A stretch of DNA of 36,438 nucleotides from Pseudozyma flocculosa PF-1 (taxonomy: Eukaryota > Basidiomycota > Ustilaginomycetes > Ustilaginales > Ustilaginaceae). This document shows positions 1 through 10,438 of the stretch, in pieces. Every line of letters starts with the position of its first letter. The first letter of the stretch is position 1. A program made the position numbers and the translations under genes. Location: positions 1,938,841-1,975,278 of the forward strand of contig NW_006920869.1 of NCBI RefSeq assembly GCF_000417875.1, read 5' to 3'. Below the pieces are notes generated by a model. That model was not told the origin of the DNA. It did no database searches and saw nothing but the letters and a program-made list of their open reading frames with translations.

Positions 1-3000
1 CCACGAGGTAGCCCAGCCCCTCAGCATCGCCACCCGACCCTCCCCCTCCGCCTCCTCCATGCTGACCGTCGCCGCCGCCGCCAACGCCGCCGCCATAGTA
101 CCGGCCCTGCCGCGCCCCACCTGCACCTGCATCGGCGCCAAAGCTGCCCCCGACGTCGTCGTCGATGCGGCGGAACGACAGCTGACCGTACCGGCTCTCG
201 CCACCGGCCGACACGTCGAGCATAGTGGGGAACGCCTGGCTCTCGCTGATCGTCAGCCGGTTGCGGCGTCCGTCTGGCAGAATGTCGTCGACCGTCACGC
301 CGCCGCTGCCGGCGTCGAGCGGGATAATGTGCTGCTGCACCAGCCTCCGCAGCGACACGGGGTCCTCGAGGATGCGCGACAGATTGACGCGCGTAAACGC
401 ATTGTCCGTCGGCACCAGGACAACGTAGCTCCGGTCGGCGCCGCGGCTGCCGTTGACGGGAGAGCTGCCGTTGAGGATCCAGCCGTAGCCCGCCTGCTGG
501 ATGAGGTCCTCCATCGTGTCGGCCTTTGCGCCCTGCATCAGGTTTTTCTGCGAGACCGAGGGCGAGGAGCGAGACGATTCCAGTCAGTCAAGTCGGCTGA
601 AAGTCTCTTGTCCAACGCGCATCAGCCGGCGCGCTCTCTCAACGACTCACAATCGTCAGATCCAGCGGCATCTGGACGCGGTCGATCTCGTGGATGACGC
701 CCGTGTTGGTGAGGATGTCGCCCTTGATGACCCTCGCCGGTGGCATGGCCGCGTCGTCGTCGCCGGCGCGGGAGACAAGCACAGTGCCATTCTTGAGCCT
801 CTCGGCGACCACCTTGGCTTCGGGCGCCGGCAGCAGCGTCGGGTACTCGGTCGCATTGCGCTGGAAGTCGTCCATGTAGACGATCTTGTCGATGGCGTGG
901 AACTCGATCAGGCGCTGCAGCTGCGGCTGCGACTCGGGCAGCAGCAAGTAGTTCATGGCCAGCGCCAGCCCGCTAAAGGCCTCGTTGGTCGGGATCAGGT
1001 ACGTGATGCCGGGCGCCCGCTGCACCGCCTTTTTGAGCTCGGCGCTAAAGACGGTGGCGACAAACGTCGAGAGCGTCAGGTGCGACACGGCCGTCTGGAT
1101 CGGGTTGCTCGGCGGCTCGAGCAGCTGCGAGATGATGTAGATGACGGCGCTGCCGGGGACCTCGACCGGCTCGCGCAGGACGTTGGCATCGCCGAAACCG
1201 ACATCGCCGTTGCCCTGCCGGCTGGGGGCGGCGCCGTCGTCGACCTGGACGGGGATGCGCTGTCGGCCCTCGCGCAGCTTCCAGTCACGCAGCTCGGTGC
1301 CCAGCAGCGAGCCGTCGACGAGATCCTGCGGCCGGACCAGGCCGGGCAGGATGTGGTACTTGACCACCTCTTGGAGCGAGGGCGTCTTGTCGTCGTCCAG
1401 GGACGCGTCGGCGGCTGGCCATCTCACGCGGTGGTTGCGCATCCAGTCGTCGATGACGTCGTCGCGCGGGGCGAGGAAGGTGAAGGTCTCCTTGCCCCGC
1501 TTCGACCGCGGCGGTCGCTGAATGTAGTCCTCTAGGCCGGCGTCGTGGAAGAGCTGCACGAACTTGGTGGAGTTGAGGGCCAGCAAGTACTCTTCGACCG
1601 TCATGCCAAGGTCGCCGAAAGGCAGGATCATGTCGTCGATCAGGTGGACCACGCCTAGCAGGGGAGCGACCGGGGAGGGGGTTCCATACAGCAGCAATAG
1701 CAGGGAAGGTCAGCGCCGGCGCCATCGGGATCAAGGCGGGAGATGTCGCAGTCGTCGTGCTTACTTACCGTTCTCGGTGAAGATGTCCTCCTCGACCAGC
1801 TTGCCGCCATCGACGTAAATGTGCGCACCGTCCTTGACCTCGACCGAGACCTGACCTCCCAGCACCGTCGTGACTGCGCGAGTGGCGAGGGGAACAGAGA
1901 TGCGAGCGAAACGTCAGCTAGACGCTCGGTCATACGACAGGGCATGGGGGGAAACGTCAGCAAGAACACCCACTCTTCGAGTCGCCCTGCTCGCGCAGGC
2001 GATGGGCGTACGCGGGGCGGCCCCCGCCGACGCCGACACCGCTCATGTGCCATCCCATGATCTTGAGGCGGTCCTGGAACGACTGCTGCCACTTGCCGCT
2101 GAGAAAGCGCCACTCGATGTCCGAGAGGCGGCCAAAGGCCTCGGAGGTGGGGAGAAAGAGGCTGAGGTGGGCGGTGGTCGAGAGGGTCTTGACGAGGTCC
2201 GGGGTGAGGAGGGTGCGCAGCTTTTCGAGCGCGGGGTGCGTCTCGAGGACGTCTTGGAGCGAGGGCGGCAGGTCGAGTACGCCGTCGATCGAGTGGATGA
2301 CGCCGTAGGGCGAGTCCCAGTTCTCAAAGATGGAGCGGGCGCCTCCGCGGCCCTGGTGGTCGGTGCCAAACACGAGCGCCCTGGTTGGCTTGCCTGGCTT
2401 GGGCTTCTTGGTGCTCGTCGCCCTGCTTTGACCGCAAAGACCACCCTGCTCCTGCGGGTCGATCTCGATGGTGGCGACGCGGATCTTTTGACCCTCATCG
2501 CCGATGAGGCCGCCGTGGTCCTCCTGGTCGGGGAGGGGGATGCGACCCGGGTGGGTGGGTTCGCGGAGGAGGCGGCGAGAGGGAAAGTGCATGGTCTCGT
2601 GGATCTCTGGCTTCCCGGCGGCGGGCAGAGGAGAGTCGGGGTGATGCGGGCCGGTCCGGTTGTCGAGGAGGTGGTAAGGGAGTGTGTAGTTGAGGACGTG
2701 GTAGAGGAGGTGCTGGCGTGCGACGGCGTTCACATTGTCGCGCACGCTGACGTCGTCGTTTTTCCAGATCCACTGGACGTCGGCCGAGTCGTCGAGGGCG
2801 AGGATGTCGTCGTCTTGGTCGTCGTAGTGGTGGAGTAGGAGCCACTCCCATATTCCCTTTGCGTGTGTGCGCTGGTTTGCCGAGTTGAGCCTGTCGGTGT
2901 GCTGCTGGTCGCGCTTTCGGAGAAAGGCTTCGTCTGTTGGGGCGAGGATGGTGATGCCTGCGCCGTCGTCGAGCTGCTGGAGGCGGTTGAGCGTGGGGAT

Positions 3001-3324
3001 GAGGCGTGTGCGCTGGAGGAGGCGGAGAAGGATGGAGTGGTCGTTTGAGGAGGTGAGGAGGTCGATGAGGTTGACGGATGCGGGGGCGGGGGCGGGGGCG
3101 GGGTCCTGGAGTGGGTCGAGGAGAGGAGGTTGGTCGGCGGAGAGTTGCCAGGCGACCTGATGGGGTGGATGCGAGCGGGGCTTGAGGGGGTCGTCGGTGG
3201 CGGCCGTTGTGGGGCTGGCGAGGCAGAAGGGCAGTGCCAACGTGGTCATGGCGAGGAGGGCGAGGAGGATGAGGGAGGGCCACGGGGCGAGCCCCCCTCT
3301 GGCAGTGCGAGGAGGGGGTGCCAT
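1..3324 (-). CDS. Secreted multi-fasciclin (FAS1) domain protein, Fsc1/YLR001C-like, 3' end outside the window
   Basis: Exons 3324-1974, 1873-1769, 1654-651 and 547-<1 join in phase with donors GTGGGT, GTAAGT and GTGAGT. About 1,002 residues are visible and the frame is still open at base 1. The start at 3324 begins a signal peptide (hydrophobic residues about 15-35, ending LPFCLAS). Five FAS1-like units follow, at about 84-352, 355-500, 503-662, 670-816 and 831 to the edge. Each has an 'APTDEAF'-type motif (LAPTDEAF, LPTSEAF, LAPRDDV, LIPTNEAF, LVPTDNAF), and four also show a recognisable H-box with a Tyr-His or similar pair (for example VKYHILPG). The visible C-terminal part is glycine-rich. 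Five FAS1 domains behind a signal peptide match the fission yeast Fsc1 / budding yeast YLR001C type, a vacuolar membrane glycoprotein family; Fsc1 is linked to autophagosome-vacuole fusion. Orthology is inferred. A C-terminal membrane anchor would lie outside the window. Confidence 0.88.
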
Positions 3325-3827
3325 GGCAGTCGCTGTGCGTCGGGGCTTGTGTGAGAGTGGGTGTTGGCAGAGGGGCTGAATGGAGAGGAGCAGGGATGAA
3401 TGCGACGAGGTGTGTGAGTGCGAGGGAGAGCACCGCGATGGTGGTGGTGGTGGTGGTGGTTGGCGGTGAGGGACGAGAGCGAGCGAGGCGGCCCGACGAT
3501 TGATTAGAGAGAGGGGGTCCGCTCGACTCAGCTGGCAGCGCAGCCAAGCCAAGGCCAGTCGGCCACTTTGGATCGGCGCCTTTTGCCGGTTGGCGCGCAC
3601 ACGCTTGGCGGGCCCGTGAACCCTGCATCCCCAGCTTGCATGTGGAGTTGGGACTGGCCTCGACCCGCCCTCCTCTTTGCTTACCTAAGCAATCACTCCG
3701 CCCCCGCGCTGCCTTTGGAAAATTTGGCGGTTGGCCTCGCCTCGCCTCGCCTCGCCTCGCCTCCCGCCACCACCCAACCACCGCCAACCACCCACTCTCG
3801 CAACGCCAACCCCCTCGCCCCCCAGCC
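3325..3827. promoter_or_regulatory. Divergent promoter region between the fasciclin gene and ELP3
   Basis: The 503 bp hold no gene. On the fasciclin (minus) sense strand a CCA/ACC trinucleotide tract lies at about 3438-3461, roughly 115-140 nt before that start codon. An A/T island, GGAAAATTTGGCGG, sits at 3717-3730 in otherwise GC-rich DNA. A pentanucleotide run of CCTCG units occupies about 3738-3763. A CCACC-rich, G-poor leader runs into the ELP3 start. No TATA box is obvious. Its role as a shared promoter is inferred from gene orientation. Confidence 0.5.
3738..3763 (+). repeat. CCTCG pentanucleotide tandem repeat upstream of ELP3
   Basis: About five consecutive CCTCG units lie 65-90 nt before the ELP3 start codon. 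It is a simple-sequence tract in the probable 5' leader, pyrimidine-rich on the ELP3 sense strand. Confidence 0.7.
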
Positions 3828-5459
3828 ATGGGCGCAAACACCGCAGAGCTCCTCCTGCGGGTCTGCGCAGACATTGCCGCACACCTCGTCGACGCCCACG
3901 ACAATGCCCAGCCCGTATCCCTCAACCACCTCCGCACCCGCATCGCCAAAAAGCACGCCTACAACGGCGTACCCAGGCTCACCGACATCATCGCCGCCAT
4001 CCCAGATGCCTACCGCAAGTCCCTCGTACCCGCCCTCAAGGCAAAACCCGTACGCTCCGCATCCGGCATCGCCGTCGTCGCCGTCATGTGCAAGCCACAC
4101 CGATGCCCGCACATCGCCCTCACCGGAAACATCTGCGTATACTGCCCCGGCGGTCCCGACTCCGACTTCGAGTACAGCACACAGTCCTACACCGGCTACG
4201 AGCCCACCTCGATGCGCGCCATCCGCGCACGCTACGACCCCTACGAGCAGTCCAAGTCGCGCGTACAGCAGCTCCGCGAGCTCGGTCACCCCGTCGACAA
4301 GGTCGAGTACATCATCATGGGCGGCACCTTTATGAGCCTCTCGCAAGACTACCGCGACACCTTCATCGCCCAGCTCCACAACGCACTCAGCGGCTTCAAC
4401 GGCACCGACGTCGACGAGGCCGTCCGCTACTCGGAGCGCGCACTCACAAAGTGCATCGGCATCACCATCGAGACGCGCCCCGACTACTGCCTCCGCCCGC
4501 ACCTCTCCCAGATGCTCCGCTACGGCTGCACCCGCCTCGAGATCGGCGTCCAGTCCGTCTACGAGGACGTCGCCCGCGACACCAACCGCGGCCACACCGT
4601 AAAGGCCGTCTGCGAGACCTTCCAGCTGGCCAAGGACGCCGGCTACAAGATCGTCGCCCACATGATGCCCGACCTGCCCAACGTCGGCGTCGAGCGCGAC
4701 ATGGAGCAGTTCAAAGAGTACTTTGAGAACCCGGCATTCCGCACCGACGGCCTCAAGCTCTACCCGACCCTCGTCATCCGCGGCACCGGCCTCTACGAGC
4801 TGTGGCGTACGGGCCGCTACCGCAACTACACGCCCTCGTTCCTCGTCGACCTCGTGGCGCGCATCCTCGCCCTCGTCCCGCCCTGGACGCGCGTCTACCG
4901 CGTACAGCGCGACATCCCCATGCCCCTCGTATCCTCGGGCGTCGAAAACGGCAACCTGCGCGAGCTCGCCCTGGAGCGGATGCGCGACTTTGGCGTCACC
5001 TGCCGCGACGTCCGCTACCGCGAGGTGGGTCTGCACGAGATCCACACGCGCGTCCGCCCCGAGGAAGTCGAGTTCATCCGGCGCGACTACACCGCCAATG
5101 GCGGGTGGGAGAGTTTTCTGGCCTACGAGGATCCGGAGCGCGACATTCTCATTGCGCTGCTGCGCCTGCGCAAGTGCAGCGCCGCGGGCACCTACCGGCC
5201 GGAGCTGGTGCGCCATGGGCAGTGCTCGATTGTGCGCGAGCTGCACACGTACGGCAGCGCCGTGCCCATCCACTCGCGCGACCCGACCAAGTTCCAGCAC
5301 CAGGGCTTCGGCACGCTCCTCATGGAGCAGGCCGAGCGCATCGCCCGCGACGAGCACGGCAGCCGCAAGCTCGCCGTCATCAGCGGCGTCGGGACGCGCG
5401 ACTACTACCGCAGGCTCGGGTACCACCTCGAGGGGCCTTATATGGTCAAGATGCTTGTC

Positions 5460-5490
<31 letters not shown>

Positions 5491-5555
5491 ATGAGGGTGC
5501 GTGGTCGGTGCGCGGCGCACCAGGCGACGACGACGACGACGGATATTACTACTGA
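3828..5555 (+). CDS. ELP3: Elongator complex catalytic subunit Elp3 (radical SAM tRNA uridine modification enzyme)
   Basis: This single exon encodes 575 aa. The ATG at 3828 (CCAGCCATGG) starts a protein that aligns from residue 1 with Elp3. It is the catalytic subunit of Elongator, which installs the carboxymethyl-type side chain at C5 of wobble uridine in tRNA. Visible evidence is the iron-sulfur cysteine cluster C88-x4-C93-x9-C103-x2-C106 followed by [15 protein letters not shown] and GYEPTSMRA. Other radical-SAM core signatures are [15 protein letters not shown] and [10 protein letters not shown]-terminal GNAT acetyl-CoA site follows ([13 protein letters not shown] at about 490-502, then [17 protein letters not shown]). 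Length is close to the family norm (yeast 557 aa). The odd part is an acidic tail of about 30 residues after the GNAT domain, with runs of Asp/Glu, ending in three tyrosines. No intron is seen. Confidence 0.97.
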
Positions 5556-5801
5556 TGGCCGCCGGGGGGCTCGACATCGCTACGTTCCGAGGGAGACCCC
5601 GCGCGCCGACGCGACTTTGTACTTGTACCACTCTGCATCCACTATTGCATCCCATTCCATCTCAATCCCCATCGCATCGCAACACATCGTCATCATCGTC
5701 GCTCCTGAACGTGAAACGGGGTATATCATCGTTTGAGATTGGAATCGACAGCGGGGGGGTAGACGACGATGCGAGCGACGAAAGGCGAGGGGGGTCGGGG
5801 A

Positions 5802-8072
5802 TCAATCGCCAGCTCTAGCGACGAGCCAAGCCAACCTGTGCTGTCTCTGTCTGTGCACCTCGTCGTCCTGCGCCTGTTGCAGCACCTCCTCATCCTCACC
5901 GTAGCGATCCACAACGACCTCTTCGAGCCTACTGAGCATGCTGCGCGCCACGGATCGGACGGCCTTGTAGACGAGCAGGAGGGCTCGGATGATGCCGATG
6001 AGGACGAGGAGGACGACGAGGATCGAAGCGAGATTCACCCCTTCCTCACCCCCTCCTCCTCCCGCCGCAGTGGGACGTCGTCCCCGTCTTCCTCCGCCGG
6101 TGAGACGGGCGAATGTGCGCCCTAGTCCGAGGTTGAGGTTCAGCGGTCCCAGAAACGTGAAGCCCAGCAGCAGATTGACAAAGGATACGATGCCGACCAG
6201 ACTGAAGCCCAGCGAGACTGTCGATTCCCCCCGAGCCAAGGATGAGGAGCGTCAGTCGTGTCCTCGACGCGGGCGGGCTTGCAGGCACGCAGGGACGCTC
6301 AAGACTCACACTGCAGCAGGATGCGGTCGATCCATCCCGGTCCTCGCTCCACGACCTCGTCGGCCCGCCGCTGTTTGCGTCGAGAGGCGCGAGGATTCGA
6401 CCTGGCCTTGCTGCCGCCGCCGCCGCCGGCGCTGCTCCTCTTCTTCTCCTTGTGCTTCTTCTTCGTCCTCGACTCGCTCCTCGCGGCCGCAGCGGTCCGT
6501 TTCTTGTCCTGCTCCGCCCGGCTCGACGACGTCGTCTTCTGCCGCTCCCCGCTCGTCGCGCCCGTCGTCTTGCCCTCTTCGCTGTCGACCGGCGACGTCG
6601 TCGCAGTGATGGGTCCGCCCTGGCTGCGCGCCGCCCCGGGCTCGCCCTCGCCACTGATCGCCGCCATCGGTGCAGCCGCGCGATCCCTGTCGCAACAAGG
6701 CAGCGTCGGGTCGACCGAGTCTCTCTTGCCGCTGGCCGTCGCCGCGCCGGCCGAGTCGGCAGAGGAAGAGGCGTGCTGACCGGCCCAGAGGCCGTCTTTG
6801 CCGTACGTCCACTCCCACTTGAGGGCCGACCAGAACGACTGGTGCTCTTCCCCTGCGCCCGCCCCTCGGCCGTCATCGCTGCCGCTGCCGCTACCGTCGT
6901 TGTCGTCGTCGTCGCTCGCGAGGCCGTCGCCGGCCAGGCCGCCGCCGTGTGCGACGAGCCCCTGTACGGCCGATGCGACCTCGCCCGAGGTAAACTGCCT
7001 GACGGCATCGCGGATCAGCTGGACGTAGGCCACCGGCTCAAACCAGAGACCCGAGTAGCCGTAGTCGCGGTCCACCTCCCAGTCGACGGTCTGCACCTCG
7101 TCGTCCGGGTCCATCTGGTCGAGCCAATCGAGCAGGCCGCCCGCGCCTCCACTTGGGCCGGCGCCGCCAGCCTGCGTCGACCTGATGACGGCCGACGTGG
7201 CCGGGTCGACGAGGCCCGTGTCAAAGTGGGACAGGACGAGGCTGGCGACGGCGCCCGTGGTCCAGATGAGGGCGACAAAGAGAAAGACGCTGAGGGCAAA
7301 GAGGAGCGAGGGCGAGGTGGCCAGACCGACAAAGGGGCTCTTGCGGAAGCGGTAGGGCGCGCCGCACTGGTCGCACGAGACGACCGACGACGAGCGTGCC
7401 GAGAGGGCACGCCAGCGGTCGAGGCAGGTCGCATGGACGTACTGGGCGGGGCCAGAGAGGAGGGGGGGAGCGGGCAGAAAAGGGTGGGCGGGAGGGTCAG
7501 GACGATGCTGTCTGACGCCCGAATGAATGCTCGCTCGAGAAGGCTCGGCGTGGGCTCACCTTCATCGTCCCCTTGCACTTGCAAGGGCTGAGGAGGCGTC
7601 CAAGCGACTCGCCGTCGTCGGCGCTGTCACCGGGACCCTCGAGGCAGATGCGGCAGATGGCGAGGTTGGCGTTGTCGTTCTCCTGCTGGTTGGGCTGCGG
7701 TGCGTCGGCGGGGTGGTAGGGGTCAAAGTTGGGTGCGCCTGATTGCTCGGCGGGGGGCTGCTCTTGTGCTTGCTGCGGCACAGGCGAGGGGGAGCGGGAG
7801 CGGCTGCGCTCAGGCTGCTGCTCGTCGTCGGAAGCCGAGGGACTGTCGTCGGCGGCGGCAGGGGGTTGTGCCACCTCTGAGCCGCCGGCGTGGTCCTCGT
7901 CGTCGTCATCGTCGTCGTGTACCTCGCGTTCGGAGCTCCAGGTGGGGTCAGTCACCTCTCTCCTCCTCATGCCCTGTCGATAGTGTGCGAGCTGGGGTGC
8001 GAGGCCATCAGGCAGCGCCGACGTCGAAGCCTGGGCAACGCCGTTGTCGTGGCGAGGAGGTGGAGGCGACAT
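5802..8072 (-). CDS. RING-CH (RINGv) membrane E3 ubiquitin ligase, MARCH-like
   Basis: Exons 8072-7560, 7441-6310 and 6217-5802 join in phase with GTGAGC/GTGAGT donors and CAG acceptors, giving 686 aa. The ATG at 8072 is chosen because the upstream in-frame codon used to extend the frame is GTG. The C4HC3 RING-CH motif is split by intron 1: C140, C143 (CRICLEG), C164, C166 (CKCKGTMK), then H174, C177 (HATCLDRW) and C194, C197 (CDQC). Hydrophobic segments at about 214-240, 552-578 and 610-632 look like transmembrane helices. About 300 residues of charged, Ser/Lys/Arg-rich low complexity separate the first and second. The N-terminus has an Asp run and an RS-rich stretch. RING-CH proteins with membrane spans are E2-binding ubiquitin ligases of endomembranes; the substrate is unknown. 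It is not Doa10-like, which has many more membrane spans. Confidence 0.88.
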
Positions 8073-8801
8073 GGTCCGTGGCACGCCTCACATTCGCCGT
8101 CAAAGATGCGGCGGCGGTATCGGCGATGGTTGTGCTCGGTGACAGCAGCGGTGGTGGTGGTGGTGGTGGTAGGAGTGATGGGTACAAGGCCGCCAAGCCT
8201 GATGAATGCTGCAAGCCCAAACCAGACCAGACCAGACCTCCCCAAGCGGCGGGGCGGGCCCCCAGAAAGCTGCCTGCACCTCAAGCAGCTGCGTTGCCTG
8301 CGTCTGGGCCTGGCCTCTGCTTGCTTGGCAGGCGCACGTCGACGTGGAGGTAGGCTTGACCCCGCAATTTTGGATTTTCGGCAGGGAGGCAGGCGCTGGT
8401 TGATCGCCCCTCCCCCGACTTCCGAGAGCGTGCCGCCAATGCCGGGGGTGGGGTTGGGCCTGCGCCTGGCCTGGCGTGGCTCAGACCGCACCTCGACGCC
8501 CCCCTCCCGACCTCGGCCTTGGTCCGTCCTCGACAGCTTGCACAACGCAGCGCACCCAGCGGGCGGGCGCTCCTCGTCCCTCTTCGCAGGCATTAGCTTG
8601 ATCGCCGCCGACGAGAGCTGGCTCGGCCAAAGACGCAGACACGCTTGGCCAATCAGACAGACAGAGCGAGCGCCTCTGCCTGCCGCACACGAGATAACGG
8701 CCCCTCTTTGCGCAACTTCTGTTCATACATATGCACGCCGCCGTCGCAAGGCTAGCGTCGACGTGGATCTGCCCACTCGTGCCGCCGCCTCGCTCTCTCT
8801 T
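8073..8801. other. Intergenic region: 3' flank of GCVH and upstream region of the RING-CH gene
   Basis: No convincing gene is present in these 729 bp. On the minus (RING-CH sense) strand an ACC repeat lies at 8150-8171, 78-99 nt before the start. An A/T island, CAATTTTGGATTTTCGG, lies at 8365-8381. Several GGCCTGG/CAGGC blocks occur at about 8300-8335 and 8456-8480. This is probably the promoter and leader of the RING-CH gene. Confidence 0.45.
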
Positions 8802-9629
8802 CTAGTTCTCGCACAGCTTCTGGTAGGCCTCGGCAGACAGGAGCGACTCAAACTCCTGCGGCTGCGTCAGGCGGATCTTGCACAGCCAGCCTGCCCGTCA
8901 CCGCGCGGCAAAGAGGGGGCGAAGCACTTGGTCAGCGCTCGGTACCGTAGCAAGGCAGCGTCGCGGCCGAGGCGGTACCCACCCTTGCCCTCGGGGTCCT
9001 TGTTGAGCAGGCCCGGCTCGCTGCTCAGCTGCTCGTTGACCGACTCAATTACGCCAGTGACGGGAGCGTAGATGTCCGAAGCCGCCTTGACCTGTCAGTG
9101 GCAAGGTGGGCGGGATTGCACAGCGCAGCCGGCTCGAAGTCAGCCACATCATCCTTGATCGGGCCAGGCAGTCGGATAAGGCCCAAGGCGATGACGGAAA
9201 CTCACCGACTCGACGGCTCCGACGTCGTCTGCGCGGCCACGCATGATGGGATTGGGGTCAGACGAGCGCCTGGAGGTCAGCGACTAGCACGCCATCGAAA
9301 CGGGAGGCAGAGGAAAGGACAGCCGCGCCCCGCTACTCACCACCCTGCTTGACCTCGCTGTCTGCGGCGGGCAGCTCGACAAAGACGACGTCGCCGAGGC
9401 TCTTCTGGGCGTATTCGGTGATGCCAACGGTACCGACGTTGGACTCGTCGTCAAACGAAACCCACTCGTGCTCGGCCGTGAAGCGCTTGTGCACGGCCAG
9501 GGCGCGCACCGACGTCGAAAAGGGCGAGGCCGCCGAGGGGGCAAAGGCGAGGCGGCGTGCCGGTGCAATGGCCTTAAGCGGCTGGGCCACGAGGGCGCGC
9601 GAGGCGGCGGGTCGGAGTGCCGAGATCAT
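8802..9629 (-). CDS. GCV3: Glycine cleavage system H protein, mitochondrial lipoyl carrier
   Basis: Four exons (9629-9341, 9228-9206, 9091-8983, 8890-8802) join in phase to give 169 aa, the usual length for this family including its transit peptide. The first 45 or so residues are Arg/Ala/Ser-rich with no acidic residue, which fits a mitochondrial presequence. The mature part starts [14 protein letters not shown]. The lipoylation segment VESVKAASD places the lipoyl lysine at residue 106. The remaining core reads [34 protein letters not shown] and LCKIRL. H protein shuttles the aminomethyl intermediate between the P, T and L proteins of glycine decarboxylase. Exon 2 is only 23 nt and encodes DDVGAVES just before the lipoyl lysine. 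Without it the frame fails, so I regard it as real. Confidence 0.95.
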
Positions 9630-10438
9630 GGTGGATTGGATCGTGCTGGGTGGCGGTGTTTGGTTGGAGGAGAGGGTGGTGATGACGGCGGCGGCGGTGA
9701 CGAGTGGCGGTGGTGGTGGTGGTCGAGGAGTGAAGAAGAGAGTAATGTGGGTGGCCGCGATGCGACACCGAGCTGCCTGGCCAGGCCAGCCAAGCGTCCG
9801 TCTTCGGGCTGTCCGCCGGACGACGTCGGATGCCTCGCGTCCGTGCAGAGCGAGCGAGTCGGCCAGGTGGGTGGGGCCCACGGGCAGGCCAGGCCCAGAG
9901 GGCAGGTCAGCCGGGGCCACCGATGACTCCCGTCTGCCGCTGCCTCGCCCGCCTTTCAGCAACGGGCCACCAGGCAGGCCAGCAGGCCAGCAGCAACGGG
10001 CCCGGACGCATCGCCTGTCCACCCTTTTCCGAAAAATTAAAAATCGAAAGGCTCGCGGCCACGCACGGCCTTGGCGGGCAGCAGGCACCGTCCCGTGCCC
10101 GGCGCATTTCGGGCGTGGGGCGGCAGGCAAGCGCCCGACCGGCTGGCTGCTCGCGCTGAGCGATGGGAGGTGGCATGGGCCAGGCCAGACTAGCCAGCGC
10201 CATGGCCGGCATCGCCATCGCCATCGCCATCGCTCACCTGGCCTCTTTATCACGCCTCACTACTGCGGGCCCCTCGCAAGTCGTCGCGATGCCATGGTCC
10301 GGTCGACGATTCATTCATGCCTTCATTCGTTCCAAGGTCTCGAAATGTTGACCAGCATCCTCTCGATGCTACGCAGCGTCAATCGATCCAGCCACGTCCA
10401 GCCCCGTGCCGGGGAGGAAGGGGGTGAGGGAAGCGTGC
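9630..10438. other. Intergenic region: GCVH promoter/leader and 3' flank of the RraA-like gene
   Basis: I see no gene in these 809 bp. On the minus sense strand an ACC tract lies at about 9706-9723, some 80-95 nt before the GCVH start. An A/T island, CCGAAAAATTAAAAATCG, lies at 10029-10046 in otherwise GC-rich DNA. Many CCAGGC/GGCCAG blocks fill 9778-10000 and 10175-10200. A short ATCGCC hexamer run lies at about 10210-10233. The long plus-strand open frame here is GC-driven noise. Confidence 0.45.

Noticed and set aside
3693..5426. 577-codon open frame antisense to ELP3
   Set aside because: The strong conservation signal is entirely on the plus strand. The antisense product is Val/Ala/Asp-rich, with no motif, as expected opposite GC3-rich coding DNA.
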